The notes under the pieces were generated by a model, which saw only the letters and a list, made by a program, of their open reading frames with translations, did no database searches and was not told where the DNA came from. 64,000 bases of DNA from assembly GCA_004558145.1 (NCBI GenBank), contig SFDQ01000010.1, positions 55,286 through 119,285 of the forward strand. Direction: 5' to 3'. Below are positions 1 to 7,663 of this stretch, piece by piece. The translations under genes were made by a program, and so were the position numbers. This stretch comes from Oscillospiraceae bacterium (GTDB taxonomy: Bacteria > Bacillota_A > Clostridia > Oscillospirales > Ruminococcaceae). The number at the start of each line of letters is the position of its first letter. The stretch's first letter is position 1.

Positions 1-554
1 CACCCGTTCCCCCGCACCTCCAGGAAGATGCGGCAGGGGAACTGGGAGATGAACACGCTGCGCCGGGCGCCGGTGATGCTGCGGGACCGCAGAAGCTCCG
101 GCGGGTCCCAGGCCCGCACCGGGCCCTCGCTGCCGTATTCGTCAAAGCGGGGCTCGCCCTCCATCAGCTCTCGGAAGTGGTCGCACAGCGCCTCCAGCAT
201 CCGGTCGCACTCCGCCTGGGTCGCAAACTCCATGTCCACAGCCGCCTCGGCCACCCGGGCGCCGGGGCTCTCCTGCCGGCCATGGAAGGTATAGCTCACG
301 GTGGCGGGGCAGCCCAGCACCTCCCGCTGATAATAATACAGAAAAAAGCCTGTGCGCACACCGTTCTCCGAGCGGGTCCCGTCCGGCGGGCCGGCGGTCT
401 GCGTGACCTCCTCCGCGCCCATGCCGAAGGCCACCGCATCGCCCGGGATGCCGGTGGGGATGAGCGTGGGGCGGCCCGCCAAAAGAAAGGCGCACACCGC
501 CAGGACCAGCAGGCTGGCCCAGAACACCAAAGCGCCCAGTTTCTCCTTTTTCAT
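1..554 (-). CDS. Exported or membrane-anchored protein of unknown function (3' end off window)
   Basis: About 184 codons are visible on the minus strand before the left edge cuts the gene. It starts MKKEKLGALVF and has one hydrophobic segment at about residues 6-25, so it is either a signal peptide or an N-terminal membrane anchor. The remainder is soluble, acidic and rich in aromatic residues, with no motif I recognise. The start is the ATG at 554-552, with a GGAGGG site about 8 bases upstream. I do not recognise the family. It lies divergent to the exported protein that starts at 730, and the promoter at 637 lies between the two. Confidence 0.6.
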   Translation of the reverse strand, partial: MKKEKLGALVFWASLLVLAVCAFLLAGRPTLIPTGIPGDAVAFGMGAEEVTQTAGPPDGTRSENGVRTGFFLYYYQREVLGCPATVSYTFHGRQESPGARVAEAAVDMEFATQAECDRMLEALCDHFRELMEGEPRFDEYGSEGPVRAWDPPELLRSRSITGARRSVFISQFPCRIFLEVRGNG

Positions 555-636
555 GCCGGCCGCCCTCCTTCGCCGTGTCTCTCTGCTTTCAGTCTACACC
601 TTCGCGCACGCCCGCCGCAAGGGGCGCACTGCCGAT

Positions 637-665
637 TTGACGGCCCGGGCGGGATAGGGTATGAT
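637..665 (+). promoter_or_regulatory. Sigma-A type promoter for the 730 gene
   Basis: TTGACG (637-642), a 17-base spacer and TATGAT (660-665). It would start transcription near 672, immediately before a GC hairpin. Confidence 0.65.
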
Positions 666-677
666 AATACTGCGATG

Positions 678-704
678 AAAAGGCGGCCCGGGCCGCCTTG
701 TTTT
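678..704 (+). promoter_or_regulatory. Promoter-proximal GC hairpin in the leader of the 730 gene
   Basis: GGCGGCCCGGGCCGCC (682-697) is a perfect palindrome flanked by AAAA on the left and TTGTTTT on the right. It begins about 10 bases after the predicted transcription start. It resembles an intrinsic terminator, so it may attenuate transcription, or it may protect the 5' end of the mRNA. Confidence 0.5.
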
Positions 705-729
705 CCGTTTGAAAGGGGGCCCAAACGCC

Positions 730-1863
730 GTGAGCCGTTCTGTTTTTTCCCGCTTTGCCGCCGCGTTGCTGGCGCTGTTTTTCGTTTTGCTGGCGGCGGG
801 GCCTTTTGCCGCCCGGGCCGACGCGCCCACGCTGGAAGACACGCTGGTCGACGTGCGCCGGCTGGAGGCGCTGGCCGAGGACTGGGCCGGTGAGCACCCG
901 TCCAGCGACCCGGTGGAGCTGGTGGTGAACTACCTGTGCGGCGCGCGGTACGACGACCCGCTGTGGAGCCTTGTGCTGGGCGGCGAAAACCAGGAGTTCA
1001 ACGACTGGGCGGAGCAGAGCGACGGCTCCCTCGCGTCGCTGCGCAGCCTGAAAAACGTGACCCTGCCCACCGGGGAGACGGTGGACTTTCTGCATCTTGT
1101 GGCCGCCGCCGGGGCAGGCTATGGCTACGGCATCCCCCAGATCATCTGCACCTGGGGCGGCGACTGCGTGCAGCTGGCGGCCTCGGTGCGGGGCATGTCC
1201 CAGGACGCGGCGGCCTGCTACGAGGCCCTTTCGGCCAGCTTTGCCGCCGCCGACGGCACCGGCTACTTTCCGCTGAGCGACTGGCTGGCGGACCTGGACG
1301 GGGTGGCCCTGGGCCAGCGGCTGCTGGCGGGCGAGGCGCTCTCCGACGCGATGGAGGGCTATTACGCCGCACTGGCCGAGGCCGCGGACCCGGCGGCGGT
1401 GCGCTCGGAAGAATTCGTGGCGCTGCAGTTCGGCGGCGCGGACACCGGTGACGCCGAGACCTTCCGCGCGCTGGTGTGGGACACCTTCTTCACCGACGCG
1501 GGGGTGCAGCTGTATCTGCTGGCCAACGAGTACGCCGGTGTGAACAACGAGAACCAGACCGCCATCAACGCGGACATGCAGGCCCCTCTTGAGGCCGCCT
1601 GCATGCTGGTGGCGGACCGGCTGGCAGCGGACCTGGACGGCGCGGTGGTGGACCCGCCCGCCGCCACGCCCGCGCCGGACAGCGGCAGCAGCGCCGCCGG
1701 GCAGGAGACCACGCCGCCCGAAGCCACCCCGGTCCCCGAAGAGGCGGAGGGCCTCTGGGCCGCGGTGCAGCGGCAGCCGGGCATTCTGCTGGCGGCCATG
1801 GGCGTGCTGGCCGCCGCCCTTGCGGCGGTGCTGGTGCTTCTGTGGCGAATCAGCCGCCGCTGA
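730..1863 (+). CDS. Exported protein with C-terminal membrane anchor, unknown function
   Basis: 377 residues. A signal peptide occupies about residues 1-30 and ends AARA. A soluble ectodomain of roughly 280 residues follows, then a Pro/Thr/Glu-rich linker, one transmembrane helix (about 348-372) and the basic tail RISRR. The expected topology is an outward-facing domain held by the C-terminal helix. I chose GTG at 730 because AAAGGGGG ends about 10 bases upstream; an in-frame TTG at 709 would put that site inside the gene. I do not recognise the ectodomain. It contains a GYGIPQII...GGDCVQLA stretch but no catalytic motif I can name. sdaAB follows after about 30 bases. Confidence 0.7.
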   Translation: MSRSVFSRFAAALLALFFVLLAAGPFAARADAPTLEDTLVDVRRLEALAEDWAGEHPSSDPVELVVNYLCGARYDDPLWSLVLGGENQEFNDWAEQSDGSLASLRSLKNVTLPTGETVDFLHLVAAAGAGYGYGIPQIICTWGGDCVQLAASVRGMSQDAAACYEALSASFAAADGTGYFPLSDWLADLDGVALGQRLLAGEALSDAMEGYYAALAEAADPAAVRSEEFVALQFGGADTGDAETFRALVWDTFFTDAGVQLYLLANEYAGVNNENQTAINADMQAPLEAACMLVADRLAADLDGAVVDPPAATPAPDSGSSAAGQETTPPEATPVPEEAEGLWAAVQRQPGILLAAMGVLAAALAAVLVLLWRISRR

Positions 1864-1892
1864 CCTCAACATTCATCAGGAGGAACATGGCT

Positions 1893-2570
1893 ATGAATGT
1901 ATTCGACATCCTCGGCCCGGTGATGATCGGGCCTTCCAGCAGCCACACCGCAGGCGCGGCCCGCATCGGGGGCGTTGCCCGGGCGGTGCTGGCCGCCGAG
2001 CCGGTGAAAGCGGTCATCCAGCTGCACGGCAGCTTTGCCAAGACCTACAAGGGCCACGGCACCGACAAGGCCATCATCGCCGGCATCATGGGCATGGCCC
2101 CGGACGACGAGCGCATCCGCCGCGCCCCGGAGCTGGCCGCGCAGGCGGGGCTTGACGTTTCCATCGAGGCGGTGGAACTGGACGGCGCCCACCCCAACAC
2201 CGCCCGCATCCTTCTGTGGGACGCGTCCGGCCGGTCGGTGACGGTGCAGGGGGCCAGCGTGGGCGGGGGCAACATCCTCATCACCGCGGTAAACGGCATG
2301 GAGGTGCAGATCACCGGCCAGTACACCTCTCTCATCGTGCTCCACCGGGACACCCCGGGCACCATCGCCGCCGTCACCGACGTGCTGGCGGCCCACGGGG
2401 TGAACATCTGCAACTTCCGGCTGGCCCGCCAGGAAAAGGGGGGCGAGGCCGTGATGACCATTGAAATGGACGGCAGCTTCGACAGCGCGCTGAACCGGGA
2501 GGTGGAGGCTCTGCCCAACATCCTCTCCTCCACCATGCTGCAGCCCATCGGAGGGGGAAACAGGACATGA
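1893..2570 (+). CDS. sdaAB: L-serine dehydratase, beta subunit
   Basis: 225 residues, the usual size for the separate beta subunit of the iron-sulfur L-serine dehydratase that turns L-serine into pyruvate and ammonia. The N-terminal part carries the family signature GPSSSHTAGA. The C-terminal 75 residues form an ACT domain (LIVLHRDTPGTIAAVTDVL), which in this family senses amino acids. I chose ATG 1893 because AGGAGG (1878-1883) lies 9 bases upstream; ATG 1887 would leave only 3. It overlaps sdaAA by four bases (ATGA), so translational coupling and a two-subunit cytosolic enzyme are expected. Confidence 0.93.
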   Translation: MNVFDILGPVMIGPSSSHTAGAARIGGVARAVLAAEPVKAVIQLHGSFAKTYKGHGTDKAIIAGIMGMAPDDERIRRAPELAAQAGLDVSIEAVELDGAHPNTARILLWDASGRSVTVQGASVGGGNILITAVNGMEVQITGQYTSLIVLHRDTPGTIAAVTDVLAAHGVNICNFRLARQEKGGEAVMTIEMDGSFDSALNREVEALPNILSSTMLQPIGGGNRT

Positions 2571-3505
2571 CGGACGAACTGAAATACGATTCCATCGCCG
2601 GTCTCGTGGCCGCCGCCGAGGCGGCGGGCGAGCCCATCTCAGCGCTGGTGCTGCGCCAGCAGGCGCGGCAGCTGGAAAAGACCGAGGCCGAGGTGTTCGC
2701 CCAGATGCGGGACACCTACGCCGTGATGGCCGCCTGCATCGGCCCGGGCTGTGAAGAAAACCTGCGCTCGGCCAGCGGCCTTTCCGGCGGCGACGCCTTC
2801 AAGATGCGCCGGGCGGTGGAAAGCGGCAAGAACCTCACCGGCGGCGTGCTGGGGGGAGCGCTCTACCGGGCGCTGGCGGTGAGCGAGCTGAACGCGGCCA
2901 TGGGCCGGGTGGTGGCGGCCCCCACCGCCGGCAGCTGCGGCATCCTGCCCGCGGCGGTGCTGACCATGCAGCAGGAGAAGGGCTGCTCCGAGCGCGACTG
3001 CGTGATGGCGCTGTTCACCGCCAGCGCGGTGGGCATGGTCATCACCGCCAACGCCAGCGTGGCCGGGGCCCAGGGCGGCTGCCAGGCCGAGTGCGGCAGC
3101 GCGGCGGCCATGGCCGCCGCCGCCATCGTGGAGCTGGCGGGGGGCAGCCCCCGGCAGGCGGCCGACGCGGTGGCCATCGCCTTGAAGAACATCCTGGGCC
3201 TTGTGTGCGACCCGGTGGCAGGCCTTGTGGAGATCCCCTGCATCAAGCGCAACGCCTCCGGCGTGGCGGGGGCCTTTGTGGCCGCCGAGCTGGCGCTGGC
3301 GGGCATCGAAAGCGCCATCCCCGCCGACGAGGTCATCGTGGCCATGAAGAAGGTGGGGGACGCCATGTCGCCCGCCCTCAAGGAGACCGCCGAGGGCGGC
3401 CTTGCCGCCACCCCCACCGCCCGCCGCCTCTACGAGCAGGTGTTCGGCCGGCCCGCCGACGGCGCGGGCTGCACCGGCTGCGGCGGCTGCGGGGCAGGCC
3501 GGTAA
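2567..3505 (+). CDS. sdaAA: L-serine dehydratase, iron-sulfur alpha subunit
   Basis: 312 residues, partner of sdaAB. This subunit carries the catalytic site and the oxygen-sensitive 4Fe-4S cluster. Visible signatures are GPGCEENLRSASGLSGGDAF with Cys62, and AAPTAGSCGILPAA with Cys124. The overlap with sdaAB and the lack of any further gene before the terminator at 3527 suggest a two-gene operon that degrades serine. One oddity is the last 20 residues, which contain CTGCGGC: three extra cysteines in a Gly-rich tail that I would not expect as part of the normal fold. Enzyme identity is firm; the role of the tail is unknown. Confidence 0.94.
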   Translation: MTDELKYDSIAGLVAAAEAAGEPISALVLRQQARQLEKTEAEVFAQMRDTYAVMAACIGPGCEENLRSASGLSGGDAFKMRRAVESGKNLTGGVLGGALYRALAVSELNAAMGRVVAAPTAGSCGILPAAVLTMQQEKGCSERDCVMALFTASAVGMVITANASVAGAQGGCQAECGSAAAMAAAAIVELAGGSPRQAADAVAIALKNILGLVCDPVAGLVEIPCIKRNASGVAGAFVAAELALAGIESAIPADEVIVAMKKVGDAMSPALKETAEGGLAATPTARRLYEQVFGRPADGAGCTGCGGCGAGR

Positions 3506-3526
3506 ATCTTCATCTCTGCACAAAAA

Positions 3527-3561
3527 GCGGCGGAGCCCGTGGGGCCCCGCCGCTTTTTTTT
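3527..3561. terminator. Bidirectional terminator between sdaAA and the PatB-like gene
   Basis: A 12-bp stem (3527-3538 with 3542-3553, one mismatch), a GTG loop, T8 on the right and A5 on the left. It serves both convergent genes. Confidence 0.85.
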
Positions 3562-3567
3562 CAGCGT

Positions 3568-4761
3568 TCAGCGATAGTATTTTTTCAGCACCGTGCGCAG
3601 ACGGTCCACGCCCTCCTGCACGCAGCGGGTGGGGCAGGCCAGATTCCAGCGCTCGAAGCCCTCGCCCTCGGCGCCGAAGATGAAGCCGTCGTCGAAGAAG
3701 AGCATAGCCTCCCGCTTGAGCATCTCCGCCAGGGCGTGGCTCTCCATGCCCAGCGCCGAGAAGTCGATCCACAAAAGATAGGAGCCTTCCAGCTTCATGG
3801 GCCGGATCTTGGGGAACTCCGCCGCCAGGAAGTCGGTGACCACCCGGCGGTTTTTGTCCACCAGGGCGTTCACCTGGTCCAGCCAGTCGTCGCACTGGTC
3901 GTAGGCGATGGTGCAGGCCAGATGCCCCAGCACGTTGCACTTGAGCTTCTGCACATTGGTGAGCAGTTCCCGGCGCAGCCGCTCCCGCAGATGCTCCGAG
4001 GGGGCCACCACGTTGGTGGTCATCAGCCCCGCCAGATTGAAGGACTTGCTGGGGGAGGTGATGACGACACAGTTGTCCCGGATGGCGTCGTCCAGGGTGG
4101 CAAAGACGGTGTGCTCCACGCCCGGCGCAAGCAGGTCGAAGTGCAGTTCGTCCGAGGCCACCACCACCCCGTTCTCGCAGCAGAGCCGCCCGATGCGCTC
4201 CAGCTCCTCTCGGCTCCACACGCGGCCGCCGGGGTTGTGGGGGCTGCAGAAGAGCAGCAGCTTGTTTGCGGGGTCCTTCACCAGCCGCTCGAACAAATCG
4301 AAGTCGATCTCGTACCGGTCTTCGGTGCGCACCAGCGGGCAGCGCACCAGCGTGCGCTCGTTGGCGGTGACGGCAGAGTACATGGGGTAGTAGACCGGGG
4401 TGAACAGGATGACCCCGTCGCCCGGTTCGGTGAAGGCCTTGACGCAGCCGTAGAAGGCCGCGATGGCGCCGCTGGTGCAGATGAGCCAGTCGGGCCGGAC
4501 GCTCCAGCCGTGGCGGCGCTGCATGAAGCGGCACACCGAGGCGGCATACTCCTCCGAGGGGTCGGCGTAGCCCAGGACATAGTCGTCCAGAAAGGCCTTG
4601 AGGCCGTCCCGGATCTGGGGCGCCATGGGCAGTTCCATGTCCGCCACCGAGAAGGGGATGACGCCGGCGGGCTTTTCGGGGAAATAGCGGGCGATCTCCT
4701 GCCATTTGGCCGCATTCAGATCGTATCGCGGCCGGACCGTTTCAAAATCGTATTGAGCCAT
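3568..4761 (-). CDS. PatB/MalY-type PLP-dependent C-S lyase or aminotransferase
   Basis: 397 residues, a fold-type I PLP enzyme of the MalY/PatB group, whose members usually act as cystathionine beta-lyases. Visible landmarks are SPHNPGG (Asn176), SDELH (Asp204) and SPSKSFNLAG with the PLP lysine at Lys239. The start MAQYDF (ATG 4761-4759) fits the family N-terminus; a longer in-frame extension upstream is GC-biased noise. The ribosome site is weak (GAGG). The gene lies downstream of the LysR gene on the same strand and has its own promoter at 4848-4877, with a LysR-type palindrome centred about 64 bases before its start. Substrate is not known; Cys/Met-type amino acids or an aminotransferase role are both possible. 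Confidence 0.88.
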   Translation of the reverse strand: MAQYDFETVRPRYDLNAAKWQEIARYFPEKPAGVIPFSVADMELPMAPQIRDGLKAFLDDYVLGYADPSEEYAASVCRFMQRRHGWSVRPDWLICTSGAIAAFYGCVKAFTEPGDGVILFTPVYYPMYSAVTANERTLVRCPLVRTEDRYEIDFDLFERLVKDPANKLLLFCSPHNPGGRVWSREELERIGRLCCENGVVVASDELHFDLLAPGVEHTVFATLDDAIRDNCVVITSPSKSFNLAGLMTTNVVAPSEHLRERLRRELLTNVQKLKCNVLGHLACTIAYDQCDDWLDQVNALVDKNRRVVTDFLAAEFPKIRPMKLEGSYLLWIDFSALGMESHALAEMLKREAMLFFDDGFIFGAEGEGFERWNLACPTRCVQEGVDRLRTVLKKYYR

Positions 4762-4795
4762 ACAACAATGAGCCTCGTTCCATAATAGACTGAAT

Positions 4796-4826
4796 GCAGC
4801 GGCCCTCCACGCCAGAGGGCCGCTGC
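4796..4826 (-). promoter_or_regulatory. GC hairpin in the 5' leader of the PatB-like gene
   Basis: A perfect 12-bp stem (4796-4807 with 4815-4826) with a 7-base loop. There is no T-run, so it is not a standard terminator. It sits about 15 bases after the predicted transcription start. Confidence 0.55.
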
Positions 4827-4847
4827 AGAGGCCGTGCCTGCAAGGCA

Positions 4848-4877
4848 AGTATAACACCGGGCGCCCGGAATGTACAA
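4848..4877 (-). promoter_or_regulatory. Promoter of the PatB-like gene
   Basis: Read on the minus strand: TTGTAC, an 18-base spacer, then TATACT. Predicted transcription start is near 4841. Confidence 0.6.
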
Positions 4878-4897
4878 TTCAAAATTTAACGCGAATG

Positions 4898-4912
4898 ATG
4901 AATTTTGTTCAT
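4898..4912. promoter_or_regulatory. Candidate LysR operator, copy 1
   Basis: ATGAA-TTTTG-TTCAT, a palindrome with the T-N11-A core typical of LysR sites. Its centre lies about 64 bases upstream of the predicted start of the PatB-like gene. It overlaps the stop codon of the LysR gene itself. The same palindrome recurs at 5920. Confidence 0.6.
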
Positions 4913-5814
4913 GGCTGGTCGTTTTTCACCTGGCGGCGCATGTACTCCCGGAAGCTGACCGCCGCGGGCGCGCCGGCGATGTCCTCCTCGATCCACACGA
5001 GGTAGATGTTCTGGTGCATGGCCCGGCCGGAGAAGCGGATGCGCCGGATGTGGGAGGGGATGACGTGGGAATGGCTGGAGACCACCGCCACTCCTTCGCC
5101 CGCCGCCACCTTGCCCAAGATGTTGGTCTCGTTGAAGGCGTTGACCTTGATGCGGGGCGCAAAGCCGGCTTCGCGGCAGGCCCGGTCCAGGGCATGGTCG
5201 ATGCCCAAGTCGTTCCAGTTGAAGGCGATGAACTCCTCGTCCCGCAGCTCCTCGATGGAAACGCTTGCCCGCCCCGCCAGCGGGTGCCGGGGCGAGACCA
5301 CCAGCACCAGTTCGTCCTGGCGCAGCAGCATGCGGGAGAACCCGGCGTATTCCGGGTCCTGGTCGCTGAATTCGCCGCAGACGCCCAGGTGGATGCGGCG
5401 GCTGCGCAGGTCCCGCAGGATCTCGCTGGTCAGCGAATACTGCACCGACAGGGTAACGTCGGGGTTTTCATCCTGAAAGCCCCAGAGCAGCTCCGGCAGA
5501 AAATCGGTGCACATGATGTGCATCGCGCCCAGGCGCAGCTGGCCGCCGTTGAGCTGATAGAGGCTCTGCACCGCCTCCTGGCCGGTCTTGAGCTCGTGCA
5601 TGGCCCGCTGGGCAAAGGTGTAGAAGGTCTTGCCGTAGGGCGTGAGGGTCACTCCCTTGCCCTGGCGCTCGAACAGGGGCACGCCCATCTCCTTTTCCAG
5701 GCTGGCAATGGCCTTGCTCAGGGTGGACTGGGAGACGAAAAGGCTGTCTGCCGCCTTGGAAAAATGGCTGCATTCCGCCGCTTTGAGGAAATACTGGATG
5801 CTGCCCAGATTCAT
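4909..5814 (-). CDS. LysR-family transcriptional regulator
   Basis: 301 residues. The N-terminal winged helix-turn-helix is clear (FSKAADSLFVSQSTLSKAIASLEKEMG), followed by a periplasmic-binding-protein-like effector domain. AAGGAGGG precedes the ATG at 5814. It is divergent from the AbgT transporter operon and co-directional with the PatB-like gene downstream. Identical ATGAA-N5-TTCAT palindromes lie near both targets, so one regulator probably controls both. The effector is unknown; an amino acid or acyl-amino acid would fit the genes around it. Confidence 0.9.
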   Translation of the reverse strand: MNLGSIQYFLKAAECSHFSKAADSLFVSQSTLSKAIASLEKEMGVPLFERQGKGVTLTPYGKTFYTFAQRAMHELKTGQEAVQSLYQLNGGQLRLGAMHIMCTDFLPELLWGFQDENPDVTLSVQYSLTSEILRDLRSRRIHLGVCGEFSDQDPEYAGFSRMLLRQDELVLVVSPRHPLAGRASVSIEELRDEEFIAFNWNDLGIDHALDRACREAGFAPRIKVNAFNETNILGKVAAGEGVAVVSSHSHVIPSHIRRIRFSGRAMHQNIYLVWIEEDIAGAPAAVSFREYMRRQVKNDQP

Positions 5815-5859
5815 GCCGCTCCCTCCTTGCCCGAAAACACCAAATCATTGCTTTCGTTA

Positions 5860-5889
5860 ATAATACCACATTTTTTGGCCGTTTTTCAA
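5860..5889 (-). promoter_or_regulatory. Promoter of the LysR gene
   Basis: On the minus strand: TTGAAA, an 18-base spacer, then TATTAT. The operator at 5920-5934 lies just upstream, consistent with autoregulation. Confidence 0.5.
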
Positions 5890-5919
5890 CATTTCACACA
5901 AGAACTTCACCATCCGTGG

Positions 5920-5934
5920 ATGAAAAATGTTCAT
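5920..5934. promoter_or_regulatory. Candidate LysR operator, copy 2
   Basis: ATGAA-AAATG-TTCAT, a palindrome with the same half-sites and spacing as the copy at 4898. Its centre is about 64 bases before the predicted start of the abgT transcript. Confidence 0.65.
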
Positions 5935-5955
5935 TTATCGCAGAAAAAAAGGAAT

Positions 5956-5984
5956 TTTACTTCAATTTAGCCCAATGCTATACT
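5956..5984 (+). promoter_or_regulatory. Promoter of the AbgT/amidohydrolase operon
   Basis: TTTACT (5956-5961), a 17-base spacer and TATACT (5979-5984), with an extended TGC before the -10. The weak -35 box fits a promoter that needs a LysR activator. Confidence 0.6.
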
Positions 5985-6088
5985 GAAACCATCAGGGCGG
6001 AAAAGCCCCGGCCACGCCAGCCGCCTTTTCCGCGAAACCTCAACGACGGCCGTGCATTGCGATTACAAATGAAAAGAAGGGAACTGTT

Positions 6089-7645
6089 ATGAAAAGCACA
6101 ACCAAACAGGCGGATGTGCTGGTCACCTCCAAAGGCTTCATGGGTCTTTTGGAGCGATCCGCCAACAAGATCCCCCATCCCGGCCTGATCTTCTTCTGGC
6201 TTTCGGTGATCGTGATGCTGATCTCGCTACTGCTCAGCAAGATGGGCGTTTCGGTGGTGAACCCTTCCACCGAGGAGACCATTTCTGTGGTGAATCTGCT
6301 CTCCGCTGATTTCATCGCCAACTTTTTGAAAGACATGGGCTCCACCTTCGCCACCTTCTCGCCCATGCTCACGGTGCTGCTGGTCACGCTGGGTCTGGGC
6401 GTTTCCAACCAGAGCGGCCTTTTGCACAACACCCTGAAGCTGGTGGGCAAGTCCTCCAAGAACAAATTCGTGCTCACCTTCATGGTGGCCTTTGTGGGCG
6501 TCATGGGCAACCTGGCGGGCGACGTGGCGGCGCTGGTGCTGCCCTCGCTGTGCGCGGTGCTGTTCTACGGCGTGGGCCGCAACCCGGTGGCCGGCCTGCT
6601 GCTGAGCCTTTCGGCCAGCGGCGTGGGCTTCGGCGCCAACCTGATCGTGGGCTCCGGCGACGTGACCCTCTCCGGCCTGACCGGAGCGGCCGCCGCCCTG
6701 CTGGACCCCACCTTTGAGGCAAGCCCCGCCATGGGCTGGTATTTCATGGCGGTGTCCACCCCCATCCTGTCCCTCATCCTCACCATCGTGGACCTGAAGT
6801 GGGTGGAGCCCAAACTGGACCGCATGCAGGTGGCCACCAACTACCACGAAGAGGTGGAAGAGGGCGCGCTGGACGCCCTGGCCGTGAGCGACGCCGAGCG
6901 CGCGGGCCTGAAGTCCGCTTTGCTGGGCCTGCTGGGCGTGGTGGCCGTCTGGGTCATCATGTGCCTGCCGGGCATGCCGCTGGCCGCGCCTGAAGGCGGC
7001 AGCCTGTTCGACGGCATGCTGCTGAAATCCGTCACCGCGTTCCTGTTCTTTATGTTCCTGATCCCCGGCTGGCTCTACGGCCGCAAGGTGGGCAAGATCA
7101 AGAACTTCAAGGACGTGGCGAAGTTCATGGGCGACGAGCTCAAGACCCTGGCCCCCTTCTTCGTCATCTCCTTCTTCGCTTCCGAGTTCATGTACATCTT
7201 CTCCGCCAGCAACCTGGCCCAGATCATCGCGGTGAAGGGCGGCGAGCTCATCGGCGCTTCCGGCCTGAGCGGCTCCTTCGTGCTGGTGCTGGTGGTGGTC
7301 GTGGTGTGCCTCATCAACTTCTTCATCCCCTCCTCCGCGGCAAAGTGGGCGCTGCTGGCCCCCATCTTCGTGCCCATGCTGATGGTCATCGGCATCAGCC
7401 CCGCCGCCGCCCAGACCGCCTACCGCATCGGCGACGGCATGAGCAACTCCCTGACCCCCGTTTCCCCCAACATCATCGTCAACCTGACCTACGCCCAGAA
7501 ATACGACGACCGCATCCAGCTGGGCACCATGTTCGCCAACCTCATCCCGCTGAACATCGTGGTGGGCATCGTGTGGGCGCTGATGCTGTATGTCTGGTGC
7601 CAGCTGGGCCTGCCTCTCGGCCCCGGCTATGTGCCCTTCCTGTAA
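6089..7645 (+). CDS. AbgT-family transporter
   Basis: 518 residues with about a dozen hydrophobic segments. The N-terminus matches the AbgT family (GFMGLLERSANKIPHPGLIFF), as does the C-terminal part with GDGMSNSLTPVSPN. Characterised members import p-aminobenzoyl-glutamate, or export sulfonamide-like compounds in some species. Here an M20 amidohydrolase follows after about 20 bases, which repeats the known pairing of an AbgT importer with a cytoplasmic enzyme that cleaves the imported acyl-amino acid. Expression probably depends on the divergent LysR. The exact substrate cannot be read from the sequence. Confidence 0.9.
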   Translation: MKSTTKQADVLVTSKGFMGLLERSANKIPHPGLIFFWLSVIVMLISLLLSKMGVSVVNPSTEETISVVNLLSADFIANFLKDMGSTFATFSPMLTVLLVTLGLGVSNQSGLLHNTLKLVGKSSKNKFVLTFMVAFVGVMGNLAGDVAALVLPSLCAVLFYGVGRNPVAGLLLSLSASGVGFGANLIVGSGDVTLSGLTGAAAALLDPTFEASPAMGWYFMAVSTPILSLILTIVDLKWVEPKLDRMQVATNYHEEVEEGALDALAVSDAERAGLKSALLGLLGVVAVWVIMCLPGMPLAAPEGGSLFDGMLLKSVTAFLFFMFLIPGWLYGRKVGKIKNFKDVAKFMGDELKTLAPFFVISFFASEFMYIFSASNLAQIIAVKGGELIGASGLSGSFVLVLVVVVVCLINFFIPSSAAKWALLAPIFVPMLMVIGISPAAAQTAYRIGDGMSNSLTPVSPNIIVNLTYAQKYDDRIQLGTMFANLIPLNIVVGIVWALMLYVWCQLGLPLGPGYVPFL

Positions 7646-7663
7646 GCAAAGGAGGAAAGCGTT

